64,000 nucleotides of DNA from an uncultured Porphyromonadaceae bacterium (GCA_948467675.1 CAOKFI010000001.1:89159-153158); one strand, 5' to 3'; shown: positions 46,636 through 56,172, numbered from the stretch's first letter. Translations and numbers: made by a program. The notes: a model not told the origin generated them from the sequence alone.

Positions 46636-46995
46636 TTAGTCGAGATCCGGTATTTCAGTGAATATTCCGTCGTTCCAGAGTTCCTCCAGGTTATACCGCT
46701 CACGCGCCTCCGGCACGAAAACATGTACAAGTGTATGGCCATAGTCGATGACTATCCATTGGGCATTCTGATAGCCGTCGTAATTATATGGCTTGATTCC
46801 TGCGTTCTGCTGTAAATATTCGCGTACAGAGTCTGCGATTGAGGCAACATGCATGGTCGAAGTGCCTTCACAGATTATAAAATTTCGCGTTGCGGCAGTA
46901 TCGATATCGCTAAGGTCTATGCAAGTTATTTTGCGTCCTTTGCGCTCTTGGATTCCCTCTTTTATCAATTCTACGATGTCGGGCTGTTGAGTCAT
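46636..46995 (-). CDS. rsfS: Ribosome silencing factor RsfS
   Basis: 119 aa. DIVELIKEGIQERKGRKI opening, the ICEGTSTMHVASIADSV middle and the WIVIDYGHTLVHVFVPEARERYNLEELW closing segment are typical of RsfS/YbeB/Iojap. It binds ribosomal protein L14 and blocks subunit joining in starvation. Operon with ftsH. Confidence 0.95.
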   Translation of the reverse strand: MTQQPDIVELIKEGIQERKGRKITCIDLSDIDTAATRNFIICEGTSTMHVASIADSVREYLQQNAGIKPYNYDGYQNAQWIVIDYGHTLVHVFVPEARERYNLEELWNDGIFTEIPDLD

Positions 46996-47033
46996 TTAGC
47001 TGAGTATAACGTGGTGAGTTAAATATAATGATG

Positions 47034-47041
47034 CAAAAATA
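47034..47041 (-). promoter_or_regulatory. -7 box for rsfS-ftsH
   Basis: TATTTTTG on the minus strand, 38 nt before the rsfS ATG; fits TAnnTTTG. No clear -33. Confidence 0.5.
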
Positions 47042-47130
47042 CTAAAAAAACGGATGGCTTCCCTTATTGTTGCGAATCATTTGACATTAGAACAAACAAC
47101 TGCGTCAAAAGGCTCATCTGATAGGCCGGT

Positions 47131-48396
47131 TTATTCATATCTCATAGTTTGCGCCGGTGAGATTCTGGCTATAATGTGAGACGGCATCAGCAGCATAAGC
47201 GATGATACAGCAATGATGCCGGTATTCAGAATGATGATATGCCATAAATTCAGCTCTACAGGGACATAATTAAGGTAATAGGCCTCCGGATCAAGAGGGA
47301 TAAGATGTAACTTGCTTTGTAGTATCAGTAATGTTATGGCCACGGTATTGCCTATTATGATCCCCATGAGAATCAATCGTTCCGCAAGATAGATGAATAT
47401 GCGTCTGATCATTCCTCCGGTAGCGCCGATCGCTTTCAGCAAGCCTATCATGCGGACTCGTTCCAGTATGATTATGAAAAGGCTGCTTATCAGAGTAAAG
47501 CCTGATACCAATGACATAAGGATGAGAATTACTATCACATTGGTATCAAGCAATTCGAGCCAGTTGAAATATAGCGCTCCTGAATGAAGCACATTGTCGA
47601 CCACATACCAGCGGTCAGTCAGATTTTCATGATAGGCCTGTCCGAGAGCCGTATAGACGGCTTCAGTATCGGAAGCAATCCTGTCGGCAGGGATTCCGGT
47701 GATATCGATTGCCGACCCCTCGTCCGGAGCCAGTCCGAGTAGACGCTGCATCATGTCTATGCCACAAAATGCATATAGTGCGTCATATTCGCCAAAATGA
47801 GATTCATATATGGCTGAGACCGTAAGGTTGCGTGCGCGTACATTATCGTCGATGAAAAAATATCCATGTACTTTATCTCCTACAGAAAGGCCAAGGCTTA
47901 TGGCCATATTCCGGGATATGATCACACTGTTGTTTCCCTCCTTATCCGAAAGATCCGGCATGATTCCGTCGGTCAGATTCGATTCAATAAACGAAAGATC
48001 GCTATCTGCGCTCATCCCTTTGAGAACTATTCCGAGAAAATCGTTCTCTGTCTTTAGCATGGCCGGACGTGTGCATGTCAGGGATAGACGTGCTCCGTCA
48101 GGTAATGTTTCATATAGTATCCGTCTGAGTGTATCGGTAAGTGCTACAGGTGTTATTGGCCGGTAGTCGGTATGGTCGTATGCTTCTTGTGATGCGGTAA
48201 TCGTGATCTGCGAGTCGAAGCCCATCACTTTCTCTCGTATCTCGCGTTTGAATCCCAGCACTACTGCTATGGCCACCATCATGACGATAACCGACAGTGC
48301 TACACCGGCTACGGCTATCGGAATGCTCGGCGACAGACCATGATGCCTGTCACGCTTGAAATTTAAGCGGCGCGCTATGTAGAGCTCCAGATTCAT
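47131..48396 (-). CDS. FtsX/LolC-E type ABC transporter permease
   Basis: 421 aa. N-terminal membrane helix after IARRLNF, a large periplasmic MacB-like domain (about 60-270), then three helices with IVILILMSLVSGFTLISSLFIIILERVRMIGLLKAIGAT-type sequence, the typical FtsX core. The closest functional group is the LolC/E lipoprotein-releasing permease; the ATPase partner is not in this window. It overlaps the aminotransferase gene by 4 bp. Confidence 0.85.
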   Translation of the reverse strand: MNLELYIARRLNFKRDRHHGLSPSIPIAVAGVALSVIVMMVAIAVVLGFKREIREKVMGFDSQITITASQEAYDHTDYRPITPVALTDTLRRILYETLPDGARLSLTCTRPAMLKTENDFLGIVLKGMSADSDLSFIESNLTDGIMPDLSDKEGNNSVIISRNMAISLGLSVGDKVHGYFFIDDNVRARNLTVSAIYESHFGEYDALYAFCGIDMMQRLLGLAPDEGSAIDITGIPADRIASDTEAVYTALGQAYHENLTDRWYVVDNVLHSGALYFNWLELLDTNVIVILILMSLVSGFTLISSLFIIILERVRMIGLLKAIGATGGMIRRIFIYLAERLILMGIIIGNTVAITLLILQSKLHLIPLDPEAYYLNYVPVELNLWHIIILNTGIIAVSSLMLLMPSHIIARISPAQTMRYE

Positions 48397-49592
48397 ATAG
48401 TCCGTCCAGGGTAAGCCTTCAGGGCTTCTGCAAGGACTTTGAGGGCTTTGGACAGATCTTCTTTATTTAGCACATACGCCATGCGGACTTCGTTCTTTCC
48501 CATGCCTGGTGTCGTATAAAATCCTGAAGCCGGAGCCATGAAGACTGTAGCTCCGTCATATTCGAAATCACGCAAACACCATTCACAGAACTTGTCGGCA
48601 TCATCCACCGGCAGACTGACCACGGTGTAAAATGCACCCATGGGAATAGGTGAATAGCATCCCGGAATTTTATTCAGACCGTCTATGAGGAATTTGCGAC
48701 GTTCCACATACTCATTGTAGGTCATGAGCATATAGTCGCTCGGGGCATCGATAGAGGCCTCCGCTACGATCTGTCCGAGCAGTGGAGGGCTAAGCCGGGC
48801 CTGACAGAATTTCATTACATTCTTTTTCAGTTCCTTGTGCTTGGTGATAATGGCGCCGATACGGATACCGCATTCGCTGTATCGCTTTGACACGGAATCG
48901 ATCAATACGACTTGCTCCTCGATGCCTGGCAGATGGAATGCCGATATGTATGGAGCTCCGGTATAACAGAACTCACGGTATACCTCATCGGAAAACAGAA
49001 ACAGATCATATTTCTTCACGATATCACGGATCTGGTTCATCTCTTTCTGTGTGTAGAGATACCCGGTCGGATTATTGGGATTGCAGATCAGGATACCTTT
49101 TGTCCTGGGGGTTATCAGTTCCTCGAATTTCTCTACCGGAGGCAATGCAAAACCTTCGTCGATGCTTGACGGTACGGTCACGATTTTAGCTCCGGCCGAT
49201 ATGGCAAACGCCATATAGTTGGCATAAGCCGGTTCCGGAACGATAATCTCGTCTCCGGGATCAAGACAGGCCATGAATGCGAACAATACGGCTTCCGAAC
49301 CACCGGTGGTAACTATTATGTCGTCTACATCTACATTGATGTCAAATCTCTTATAGTATTTCTCCAGTTTCTGACGCAACGACAGCAACCCTTCGGACGG
49401 GCTGTATTCAAGTATTTTTCTGTCTATATGACGAAGCGCGTCAAGGCCGATTTCCGGAGTGGGAAGGTCCGGCTGTCCGATATTCAGATGATATACCTTT
49501 ACGCCGCGTGCTTTTGCAGCATTGCTAAGCGGCACGAGTTTACGGATAGGGGAGGCTGGCATTTCCTCGCCACGGCGCGATATATTGGGCAT
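48393..49592 (-). CDS. Pyridoxal-phosphate-dependent aminotransferase (class I/II)
   Basis: 399 aa from ATG 49592 (a TTG at 49619 would lie within the promoter). Fold-type I aminotransferase with HLNIGQPDLPTP, NPNNPTGYLYT, the Schiff-base Lys in DSVSKRYSECGIRIG and a late Arg in NEVRMAYVLN. Likely uses aspartate, aromatic or alanine-type donors; exact substrate undetermined. Full-consensus promoter upstream; coupled to the FtsX-type permease downstream. Confidence 0.9.
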   Translation of the reverse strand: MPNISRRGEEMPASPIRKLVPLSNAAKARGVKVYHLNIGQPDLPTPEIGLDALRHIDRKILEYSPSEGLLSLRQKLEKYYKRFDINVDVDDIIVTTGGSEAVLFAFMACLDPGDEIIVPEPAYANYMAFAISAGAKIVTVPSSIDEGFALPPVEKFEELITPRTKGILICNPNNPTGYLYTQKEMNQIRDIVKKYDLFLFSDEVYREFCYTGAPYISAFHLPGIEEQVVLIDSVSKRYSECGIRIGAIITKHKELKKNVMKFCQARLSPPLLGQIVAEASIDAPSDYMLMTYNEYVERRKFLIDGLNKIPGCYSPIPMGAFYTVVSLPVDDADKFCEWCLRDFEYDGATVFMAPASGFYTTPGMGKNEVRMAYVLNKEDLSKALKVLAEALKAYPGRTI

Positions 49593-49616
49593 AGGTTGTC
49601 TAAATTGATTGATATG

Positions 49617-49648
49617 CAAATTTAAATCAAAACTTTGTTATTGCCAAA
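49617..49648 (-). promoter_or_regulatory. Full-consensus promoter for the aminotransferase gene
   Basis: On the minus strand: TTTG (49645-49648), 20-bp spacer, TAAATTTG (49617-49624). ATG 49592 follows about 24 bp after the box. Confidence 0.8.
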
Positions 49649-49883
49649 TTAATCACATGGACTGGGATGTAATGTTATGAAAGGAACAGGCCGGAATTCC
49701 GGATCATTGCCGTGGTTGTGATATAATGCGGGATATGATATGATGCGGATGTGAAGTGTGCTGCGGAATATGACTTTGTGGAGATTCGGACTCCGACCCA
49801 ACCGCCGCAGGTTCCCATGAAAATGCAGTACAGCCCGTACTGCGGGGTGGCAGTCGCTTCCGGCATTCCTGGCTTGATCCGTT
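49649..49883. other. Intergenic stretch with palindromes, no confident gene
   Basis: Holds a 12-bp perfect palindrome at 49691-49702 and a 7-bp stem hairpin at 49825-49843 (5-nt loop), which may end the rodA/DIP1984 transcript. Short minus-strand frames (for example 49675-49866) show no recognisable protein and overlap no known motif. Confidence 0.5.
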
Positions 49884-50339
49884 CTATTCCAGTTCTGTGG
49901 TCCAGTTGAGCTGCTGTATGCGGATATCGGTTTGTCGCAGTTCTTTTGAGATATCGTCACATTGTTTGCGCAGTTCTGGGACATTGACGGTCGACAGTAT
50001 GCGTATGTCAGTAGATGTATGCCGCGGTGTTATATCGCTTGCCGCTTCGAGAAAATTCCGAAGTATCTCGGATTTCTTTCGCAAAGTATCCCTTCTGGCG
50101 ATCAATGCTGTGATTGTGTTGCCTTGTTCATCCTTGGCGATACTGTTGGTCATGTTGATGCGGTTCATGAGTTTCTCCAGCTGCATAAGCAGACTGTCTG
50201 TCTGATGTATGAGTTCGTCCGGACTTTCTGTGGGTGATGATCCTTCCTGTATGGTCGCGTTGTTGCGCAAACGCGATGGCATCTGAGCCAGCCGCCTCTG
50301 AAGGTCGGCACGTATCTGAAGAGCTTCGGCAAGTTTCAT
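49884..50339 (-). CDS. DIP1984 (septicolysin-like) family protein
   Basis: 151 aa from ATG 50339 (MKLAEALQIRADLQRR); the open frame runs further upstream, but this start matches the family. The family pattern is clear: helical coiled N-terminal part, RLRNNATIQEG, LMNRINMTNSIA, ALIARRDTLRKK, a DIRILSTVNVPELRKQ segment and the closing RIQQLNWTTELE. Members are small soluble all-helical proteins of unknown activity, best known from Actinobacteria and Firmicutes. It lies 55 bp after the rodA stop on the same strand and may be the last gene of that operon. Confidence 0.85.
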   Translation of the reverse strand: MKLAEALQIRADLQRRLAQMPSRLRNNATIQEGSSPTESPDELIHQTDSLLMQLEKLMNRINMTNSIAKDEQGNTITALIARRDTLRKKSEILRNFLEAASDITPRHTSTDIRILSTVNVPELRKQCDDISKELRQTDIRIQQLNWTTELE

Positions 50340-50394
50340 ATATGTATTTTTTATAGAATTGAAACGATCTGCCGTAAGCGCTTGTTCACGTCTG

Positions 50395-51861
50395 TCAGTA
50401 TGCGTGATGCTCTCGTCGGGAAGCATCGAGTCTTAAAAGGATGAAAAGTAGGATTGTAAAACCCCATAACGATGATCCGCCATAGCTGAAGAATGGCAAC
50501 GGTATGCCTATTACCGGACACAGACCGATGACCATGCCTACATTGATCATGAGGTGAAACATCAGATAGCTGGCCACGCAATAGGCATAGATCCGGGCAA
50601 AGGTCGTAGGTTGTCGCTCGGCAATACTTATGATACGCAGTATCAGGGTCACATAAAGTAGCAGTACCAGGGTGGTTCCCATAAAGCCTTCTTCTTCGCC
50701 GATAGTACAGAATATGAAGTCTGTGTGTTGTTCCGGTACATATTTGAGCTTGGTCTGTGTCCCGTTGAGGAATCCTTTGCCGGTCATTCCTCCGGAGCCG
50801 ATGGCTATTACAGACTGGTTGACGTTATAGCCCGCCCCCTTGGGATCTTCCTTTATACCGAGGGCTACAAGTATGCGGTTCTGCTGGTGTTTCTGCAATA
50901 CATTCTGAAACACGAAATTGACTGAAAACAGAAACCCCACGGCGATAATGGCGAATGCAACTGTCAGTAACAGCCGTTTTGCGGGTGCATGAAGTGTCGC
51001 ATACAGGATATATAGACAGGCGCCTACTATGATTCCGATCATTACATATATACCAGGCAGTTCTATTCCGCACCAGTCGGCAATGAATGTCGCCAGAACC
51101 GCGGTCACAAACCAGGCTAAGACATTGCGTGCTACGATATACTGTCGGCAGTATACTGCGAGCATGCATACAACCGCACACATTGTCATTATCATTACAG
51201 CGAATTCTCCCGAAGGCATTCCGAGTATCATCGTCTCTGTAAATTTGACAGCTACGACAAAGATGATCACGGCTCCTAACGCTGCAAGCAGAACCAGACC
51301 GCTCATGCCCTCGCGGTAAAGAACAAAAAACAGTGCGAGATATGCCAGCGCGGATCCGGTTTCTTGCTGTGCCAGAATCAGCAGTATCGGAACAAAAATT
51401 ATAAGTAGTGCCCGAAGATAGTTCGAGCCTTTGGCATTCAGCACAAAATTGTAGCCGCTAAACAGTTTGGCCAATGCCAGTGCTGTCGTGGTTTTGGCGA
51501 ATTCCGCCGGCTGCATACTCACCGGACCGAATACGAGCCAAGATCTGGAACCTTTGACATCCGGGGCTATTACTATTGTTACCGCCAATAGAATCAGCAT
51601 CAGAAAATACATCGGATAGGCGTATGTCTCGAATATCCGATAGTCTACCAGCAGTATTATAAAGCCTAATATAAAGGAAAGTCCCACCCATCGTAGCTGC
51701 TTGCCGGAAAATTCACTGAATGAGAAGATGCTGGCATGGTCGTAGTCATAGCTTGCAGCATAGATACTGACTACGCCGGCGATGACTAGGATTACATAGA
51801 TCGACACAGTAATCCAGTCGACGTAACGAAAAGCAGATGTATTGTCATTTTGTGTTGCCAC
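50395..51861 (-). CDS. rodA: Rod shape-determining protein RodA (SEDS glycosyltransferase)
   Basis: 488 aa from GTG 51861, chosen because it overlaps mrdA by 17 bp in the way mrdA overlaps mreD, whereas the longest frame would add 30 residues inside mrdA. About ten membrane helices. SEDS motifs: GSRSWLVFGPVSMQPAEFAK and EQHTDFIFCTIGEEEGF, then GIPLPFFSYGGSSLW. RodA polymerises lipid II with PBP2 in the elongasome. An additional long middle region of helices (about 195-310) makes it larger than E. coli RodA (370 aa). Confidence 0.94.
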   Translation of the reverse strand: MATQNDNTSAFRYVDWITVSIYVILVIAGVVSIYAASYDYDHASIFSFSEFSGKQLRWVGLSFILGFIILLVDYRIFETYAYPMYFLMLILLAVTIVIAPDVKGSRSWLVFGPVSMQPAEFAKTTTALALAKLFSGYNFVLNAKGSNYLRALLIIFVPILLILAQQETGSALAYLALFFVLYREGMSGLVLLAALGAVIIFVVAVKFTETMILGMPSGEFAVMIMTMCAVVCMLAVYCRQYIVARNVLAWFVTAVLATFIADWCGIELPGIYVMIGIIVGACLYILYATLHAPAKRLLLTVAFAIIAVGFLFSVNFVFQNVLQKHQQNRILVALGIKEDPKGAGYNVNQSVIAIGSGGMTGKGFLNGTQTKLKYVPEQHTDFIFCTIGEEEGFMGTTLVLLLYVTLILRIISIAERQPTTFARIYAYCVASYLMFHLMINVGMVIGLCPVIGIPLPFFSYGGSSLWGFTILLFILLRLDASRREHHAY

Positions 51862-53704
51862 GGAATATCTTTGTGTTAGATTCCAACATTCTGGTTTCAA
51901 TATATTTGCGTTCCGGTGAGATTTTACCGGTAAGATATTTCTCAATGACAAGGCTTCCTATGGGTACACCATAGGTGGCGCCGAAACCGGCATTTTCCAC
52001 ATAGACGCAGACCGCAATCTGTGGATTGTCGTAAGGAGCAAATCCTATGAATGCGGAATGGTCTTTGCCATGTGGATTCTGTGCTGTTCCTGTCTTTCCT
52101 GCGACTTCTATTCCTGGAAGATTTGCCAGACGGCATGTGCCACCGGTGACTGCCATGCGCATTCCTTCCGCGACATCGGAGAAATATCGTTTGTCAATGT
52201 CAGGGTGTCGTTCCTGCAGCAGTTCTGCCGGCATCACAGTATCTTCGATCGCTTTTACCACGTGTGGTGTAATGAAATATCCACGGTTGGCAATAGTGGC
52301 ACAGAGATTCGCGATCTGTAGCGGAGTCGCGAGAACTTCGCCCTGTCCGATTGAAACGGATATGATGGTATTGGCACTCCATCGGTTTTCGCCGTATACT
52401 TTGTCATAGAATTTGGCATTCGGGATAAATCCGCGGCTTTCACCGGGTAGATCCACTCCGAGCCGATAGCCGTAGCCGAGTTGTACAAGGTGGTTTTTCC
52501 ATACTTCAAACGCGTTGGCGGATGATCCGTACTTGGAGCGGCGGTCCACCATATTTTTGAAGCCCCAGCAGAAGAACGCGTTGCATGATGTCTGTAATGC
52601 CGGTTTCAGCGGCAGGGGAGATCCGTGGCCGTGGCAGCCTACACGCAGGCCTCCGGATATGAAGCCATGGCTGCACGGATACATTGTGTTGAGATCGATT
52701 ATGCCTTCCTGAAGCAGAATCAGACCTTGTCCGGGTTTGAAGGTCGACCCCGGAGGATATGCACCCATAAGAGCGCGGTCGAAAAGCGGATGGTCTGCGT
52801 CTTGCACGAGCATGTTGTAGTTATTGCCACGTTCGCGTCCGATCAGAAGTTTCGGATCGTAGGTAGGGCTCGAGACCATTGCCAGTATCTCGCCTGTTTT
52901 GGGCTCTATCGCAACAACGGCACCGATTTTGTTGACCATCAATGACTCAGCATATTGTTGCAGACCGATGTCGAGGCTGAGGGTCAGGTTTTTCCCTGAT
53001 TTAGGCGAGATGTCGTGCGCGCCGTCTTCATAGCGTCCCTGAATGCGTCCGTACGCATTGCGGATAAGGATCTCCATGCCTTTGTGTCCGCGAAGATATT
53101 CTTCATAACTTTTTTCGACTCCGAGGTCGCCGGTATAGTCTCCACGCGAATAGTAGTCATCGTTTTCGATGTCTTTGGGCGAGACCTCGCGTATATTCCC
53201 CAGTACATTGGCTGCCGCCGGATAATTGTACTGGCGCAATATCCGTTTCTGTATGAAAAATCCGGGAAATCGGTATAGTTTTTCCTGCAATCGGCCGTAG
53301 TCCTGAGCCGAAAGCTGAGTGATGAACTTTTGGGGCGTGTATGATGAATATCCGGGATTCTTGCGGGTATCCTTCATGTCCGCTATGCGTTTGTCGAACT
53401 GTTCCCTCGTTATTTCCAGTGTATTGCAGAAGTCTATAGTGTCGAACGGCTGTACATCTCGAGGTATCATCATCATATCATAGGCCGGCTGATTGTATAC
53501 TACCAGCTCGCCGTTGCGGTCGAACATCAGGCCCCGTGAAGGGTACTGGGTCTTGCGCATGAATGCGTTGTTGTCGGCAAACGCTTTGTATTTGTCGTCG
53601 GCTACCTGAAGATTGAACAGTCGGACCACATATATGGCTACGATAACAAGCAGGAATCCGATTATGACGTATTTGCGCTTTTCGAGTTTATAGTCTTTTC
53701 TCAT
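51845..53704 (-). CDS. mrdA: Penicillin-binding protein 2
   Basis: 619 aa class B transpeptidase. One N-terminal membrane helix (about 12-30), PBP dimerisation domain, then transpeptidase domain with YPPGSTFKPG (active Ser in STFK), SAN in the NRWSANT segment and KTGTAQNPHG (KTG). It crosslinks peptidoglycan for cell elongation with RodA. The start overlaps mreD by 17 bp. Confidence 0.96.
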   Translation of the reverse strand: MRKDYKLEKRKYVIIGFLLVIVAIYVVRLFNLQVADDKYKAFADNNAFMRKTQYPSRGLMFDRNGELVVYNQPAYDMMMIPRDVQPFDTIDFCNTLEITREQFDKRIADMKDTRKNPGYSSYTPQKFITQLSAQDYGRLQEKLYRFPGFFIQKRILRQYNYPAAANVLGNIREVSPKDIENDDYYSRGDYTGDLGVEKSYEEYLRGHKGMEILIRNAYGRIQGRYEDGAHDISPKSGKNLTLSLDIGLQQYAESLMVNKIGAVVAIEPKTGEILAMVSSPTYDPKLLIGRERGNNYNMLVQDADHPLFDRALMGAYPPGSTFKPGQGLILLQEGIIDLNTMYPCSHGFISGGLRVGCHGHGSPLPLKPALQTSCNAFFCWGFKNMVDRRSKYGSSANAFEVWKNHLVQLGYGYRLGVDLPGESRGFIPNAKFYDKVYGENRWSANTIISVSIGQGEVLATPLQIANLCATIANRGYFITPHVVKAIEDTVMPAELLQERHPDIDKRYFSDVAEGMRMAVTGGTCRLANLPGIEVAGKTGTAQNPHGKDHSAFIGFAPYDNPQIAVCVYVENAGFGATYGVPIGSLVIEKYLTGKISPERKYIETRMLESNTKIFRGNTK

Positions 53705-54209
53705 GTTGCTGTATGGTAAGGCTGTCGATGCAAACTAAAAGTACTGAAGTCAGAAGTGAGGAACAGACTATGCGCATGATCAGCAACATCGGGTTAAAGA
53801 AAGTGCACGCCTCGATTATGAATACCGTAGTGCAGTATATCAGCGATATAGTGATGATATATTTCAGATATACGGCTGTACCCAATGTGCGGAGTGACGG
53901 CTCCGACTGAGCCAAATCTTCCTCCCGGGGTATGTACAGTCTTAGCACGCCATGTCGCATGACTCCGATTAAAGTACATGCCAATGCATTCATGCCGAGT
54001 GTATCCGAAAATATGTCGACAGTAAATCCGGTTATGAATCCGATAGTCATAGTCCAGTTGGAACTGAGCGATATCGGCAGGCGCACTATAAGATAAAGGA
54101 AAACGAAAGGTATGGCGACATTGTAAAGGCATACGTGATTGAATATGATCACCTGTGCCAATACGAGTGTAACGAAAATCAGAAAAAACTTAATGATCGT
54201 CTTTGCCAT
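53688..54209 (-). CDS. mreD: Rod shape-determining protein MreD
   Basis: 173 aa with about five membrane helices. Called by length, hydrophobicity and place between mreC and mrdA; the FITGFTVDIFSDTLGMNALACTL-type segment matches the family's conserved helix with a charged Asp. It links MreC to the elongasome. Overlaps mrdA by 17 bp. Confidence 0.9.
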   Translation of the reverse strand: MAKTIIKFFLIFVTLVLAQVIIFNHVCLYNVAIPFVFLYLIVRLPISLSSNWTMTIGFITGFTVDIFSDTLGMNALACTLIGVMRHGVLRLYIPREEDLAQSEPSLRTLGTAVYLKYIITISLIYCTTVFIIEACTFFNPMLLIMRIVCSSLLTSVLLVCIDSLTIQQHEKRL

Positions 54210-54236
54210 GCTTTAATATCATACGTTTTGTGATGA

Positions 54237-55094
54237 TCAGAATATGCGGTTGTTAGGTTCTGCGTCATCTTCTATCCGGTTGATCTCGTCGCGGAAAGCA
54301 TTCTCTATGACACGGACGGTGCTGAGGGTCGTGAAGTCGGTCAGCAGTTTTATTTGCAGTGTATAGAAGTTGTCGTCCTCGTCTTTCGTCTGTGTTATTA
54401 TTGTGCCTACAGGTATTCCTTCGGGAAACACTACTGAATAGCCGCTGGTCACAATCGTATCGCCGATATTGAAAGGCACGTGGCGCGGCAACTCTTCCAG
54501 CAATGCTTCATCTGGACTTTTACCGTTCCATACAAGCGATCCGAATGCATCGCTTCCTTTTACCTTGCAAGACAGACGCAGATCCGGATTCAGGAGAGAG
54601 ATGACTCTTGATGTATGCGGTCCGACTACATTGACTATGCCTACGACTCCGTTTTGATCGACAACACCCATCTCCGGCATGACTCCGTCGTTGGAGCCTT
54701 TCTCTATAGTTATATAGTTGCGCGGACGAGCCACACTGTTGTTGATGACATGGGCGATTATGAATCTGTAGTTGGTCAGAGAGGAGGCTACTGTCATCGT
54801 ATCGCCATATATTTCTTCCGAAACAATGCGCAACCGGTCTTTCAGTGAAAGCACCTCAAGTTCGAGAGCTGCATTGCGCTGTTGAAGATCCTCGTTTATA
54901 TCGCGCAGATGGAAATATCCGGTAACACTGTTTGTGGCGGAATACACAGCCGACGCGACATGCCCGGCCGATGTCAGATACAGATGATGCTGGTACGGAT
55001 TGCGATTAAACAGCAGCACGCAGCCCACCACCATATAGAATATGAAGACGAACCATGTGCTGTGTCTGACAAAGAAGTGAAACAAATTGCGCAC
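54237..55094 (-). CDS. mreC: Rod shape-determining protein MreC
   Basis: 285 aa. One membrane helix (about 13-31), a coiled coil (about 60-95: DLQQRNAALELEVLSLKDRL) and the periplasmic beta-domain with YITIEKGSNDGVMPEMGVVDQNGVVG and VVTSGYSVVFPEGIPVGTI, all typical of MreC. It activates PBP2-RodA. A 10-bp direct repeat lies just upstream. Confidence 0.95.
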   Translation of the reverse strand: MRNLFHFFVRHSTWFVFIFYMVVGCVLLFNRNPYQHHLYLTSAGHVASAVYSATNSVTGYFHLRDINEDLQQRNAALELEVLSLKDRLRIVSEEIYGDTMTVASSLTNYRFIIAHVINNSVARPRNYITIEKGSNDGVMPEMGVVDQNGVVGIVNVVGPHTSRVISLLNPDLRLSCKVKGSDAFGSLVWNGKSPDEALLEELPRHVPFNIGDTIVTSGYSVVFPEGIPVGTIITQTKDEDDNFYTLQIKLLTDFTTLSTVRVIENAFRDEINRIEDDAEPNNRIF

Positions 55095-55095
55095 G

Positions 55096-55126
55096 TTCCC
55101 GGTCGGAATTGTGACTTTCCCGGTCG
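55096..55126 (-). repeat. 10-bp direct repeat with 21-bp period in the mreB-mreC gap
   Basis: TTCCCGGTCG occurs at 55096-55105 and 55117-55126 on the plus strand, offset 21 bp (two helical turns), immediately before the mreC ATG in the only sizeable gap of the operon. Confidence 0.6.
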
Positions 55127-55152
55127 CAGTAAGAATCGGTTGACCCGAATCT

Positions 55153-56172
55153 TTACCGGATCAGGAAAGAGAAGTTGTCTATGTTTTTTAGCGCTACACC
55201 AGTACCTTTGGCAACGGCCAGAAGCGGATCCTCGGCTATATGGAACTGAATGCCGATCTTGTCTGTCAGTCGTTTGTCGAGACCGCGCAGAAGTGCACCT
55301 CCACCTGCGAGCCAGATACCGTTGCGCACAATATCGGCATAAAGTTCGGGCGGGGTCTGCTCAAGAGCGCTCAGAACTGATGTCTCGATCTTGGAAATCG
55401 ATTTCTCGATACAATGGGAGATTTCCTGATATGATACCGGAACCTCCATTGGCAGAGCTGTCATGTGGTTCGGACCATGCACAATGTAATCTTCCGGTGG
55501 GTTGTCGAGTTCGGTCAGTGCTGAACCGACATTCATCTTGATCAGTTCTGCCGTACGTACTCCGACCTTTACGTTGTGTGCCCGGCGCATGTGACCCTGT
55601 ATGTCATCGGTCAGGTCATCGCCTGCTATCTGGATGCTTTTGTTGCTTACGATGCCGCCAAGCGATATGACTGCAATCTCGGTGGTACCACCGCCTATGT
55701 CTACGATCATGTGGCCTTCAGGAGCCTCGACATCAAGACCTATACCCAATGCGGCCGCCATAGGCTCGTAGATCATGTATACATCGCGACCCCCGGCATG
55801 TTCGGACGAGTCGCGTACGGCACGGATTTCCACTTCGGTCGATCCGGAGGGAATACCTACGACCATACGTAATGAAGGGGAGAACCAATTGCTTTTCGAA
55901 CTGGCCTTGCGTACAAGACCGCGTATCATCAGTTCGGCTGCGTTGAAGTCGGCGATCACTCCTTTGCGCAGAGGGCGTACGGTACGTATGTTCGGATTCT
56001 CGCGACCCTCCATCTGCTGGGCTTCCGTCCCGACAGCTATCGGCTTGTTGGTACGGACGTCGATCGCAACGATCGATGGCTCGTCAATGACAATCTTGTC
56101 ATTGTGTATGATTATAGTGTTGGCTGTACCTAAGTCGATGGCGATCTCCTTGGTAAGAGAGAATAATTTCAT
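55153..56172 (-). CDS. mreB: Cell shape-determining actin-like protein MreB
   Basis: 339 aa. Actin-fold ATPase: AIDLGTANTIIIHND (phosphate 1), MIVDIGGGTTEIAVISLGG (phosphate 2) and a late IWLAGGGALLRGLD (adenosine). MreB filaments position the elongation machinery under the inner membrane. First of the mre genes, 39 bp after purH with no obvious separate promoter. Confidence 0.97.
   Translation of the reverse strand: MKLFSLTKEIAIDLGTANTIIIHNDKIVIDEPSIVAIDVRTNKPIAVGTEAQQMEGRENPNIRTVRPLRKGVIADFNAAELMIRGLVRKASSKSNWFSPSLRMVVGIPSGSTEVEIRAVRDSSEHAGGRDVYMIYEPMAAALGIGLDVEAPEGHMIVDIGGGTTEIAVISLGGIVSNKSIQIAGDDLTDDIQGHMRRAHNVKVGVRTAELIKMNVGSALTELDNPPEDYIVHGPNHMTALPMEVPVSYQEISHCIEKSISKIETSVLSALEQTPPELYADIVRNGIWLAGGGALLRGLDKRLTDKIGIQFHIAEDPLLAVAKGTGVALKNIDNFSFLIR

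Noticed and set aside
49780..49830. tRNA-like GTCCGAATC stretch on the minus strand
   Set aside because: Looks like a T-arm at first sight, but no acceptor, D-arm or anticodon stem can be folded around it.
49649..49984. Minus-strand frames in the gap next to the DIP1984 gene
   Set aside because: Part overlaps the DIP1984 gene in another frame; composition is not protein-like and no motif is visible.
51862..51951. 30-residue N-terminal extension of RodA
   Set aside because: It lies within the mrdA coding end; GTG 51861 gives the same 17-bp overlap as the neighbouring pair and a normal N-terminus.
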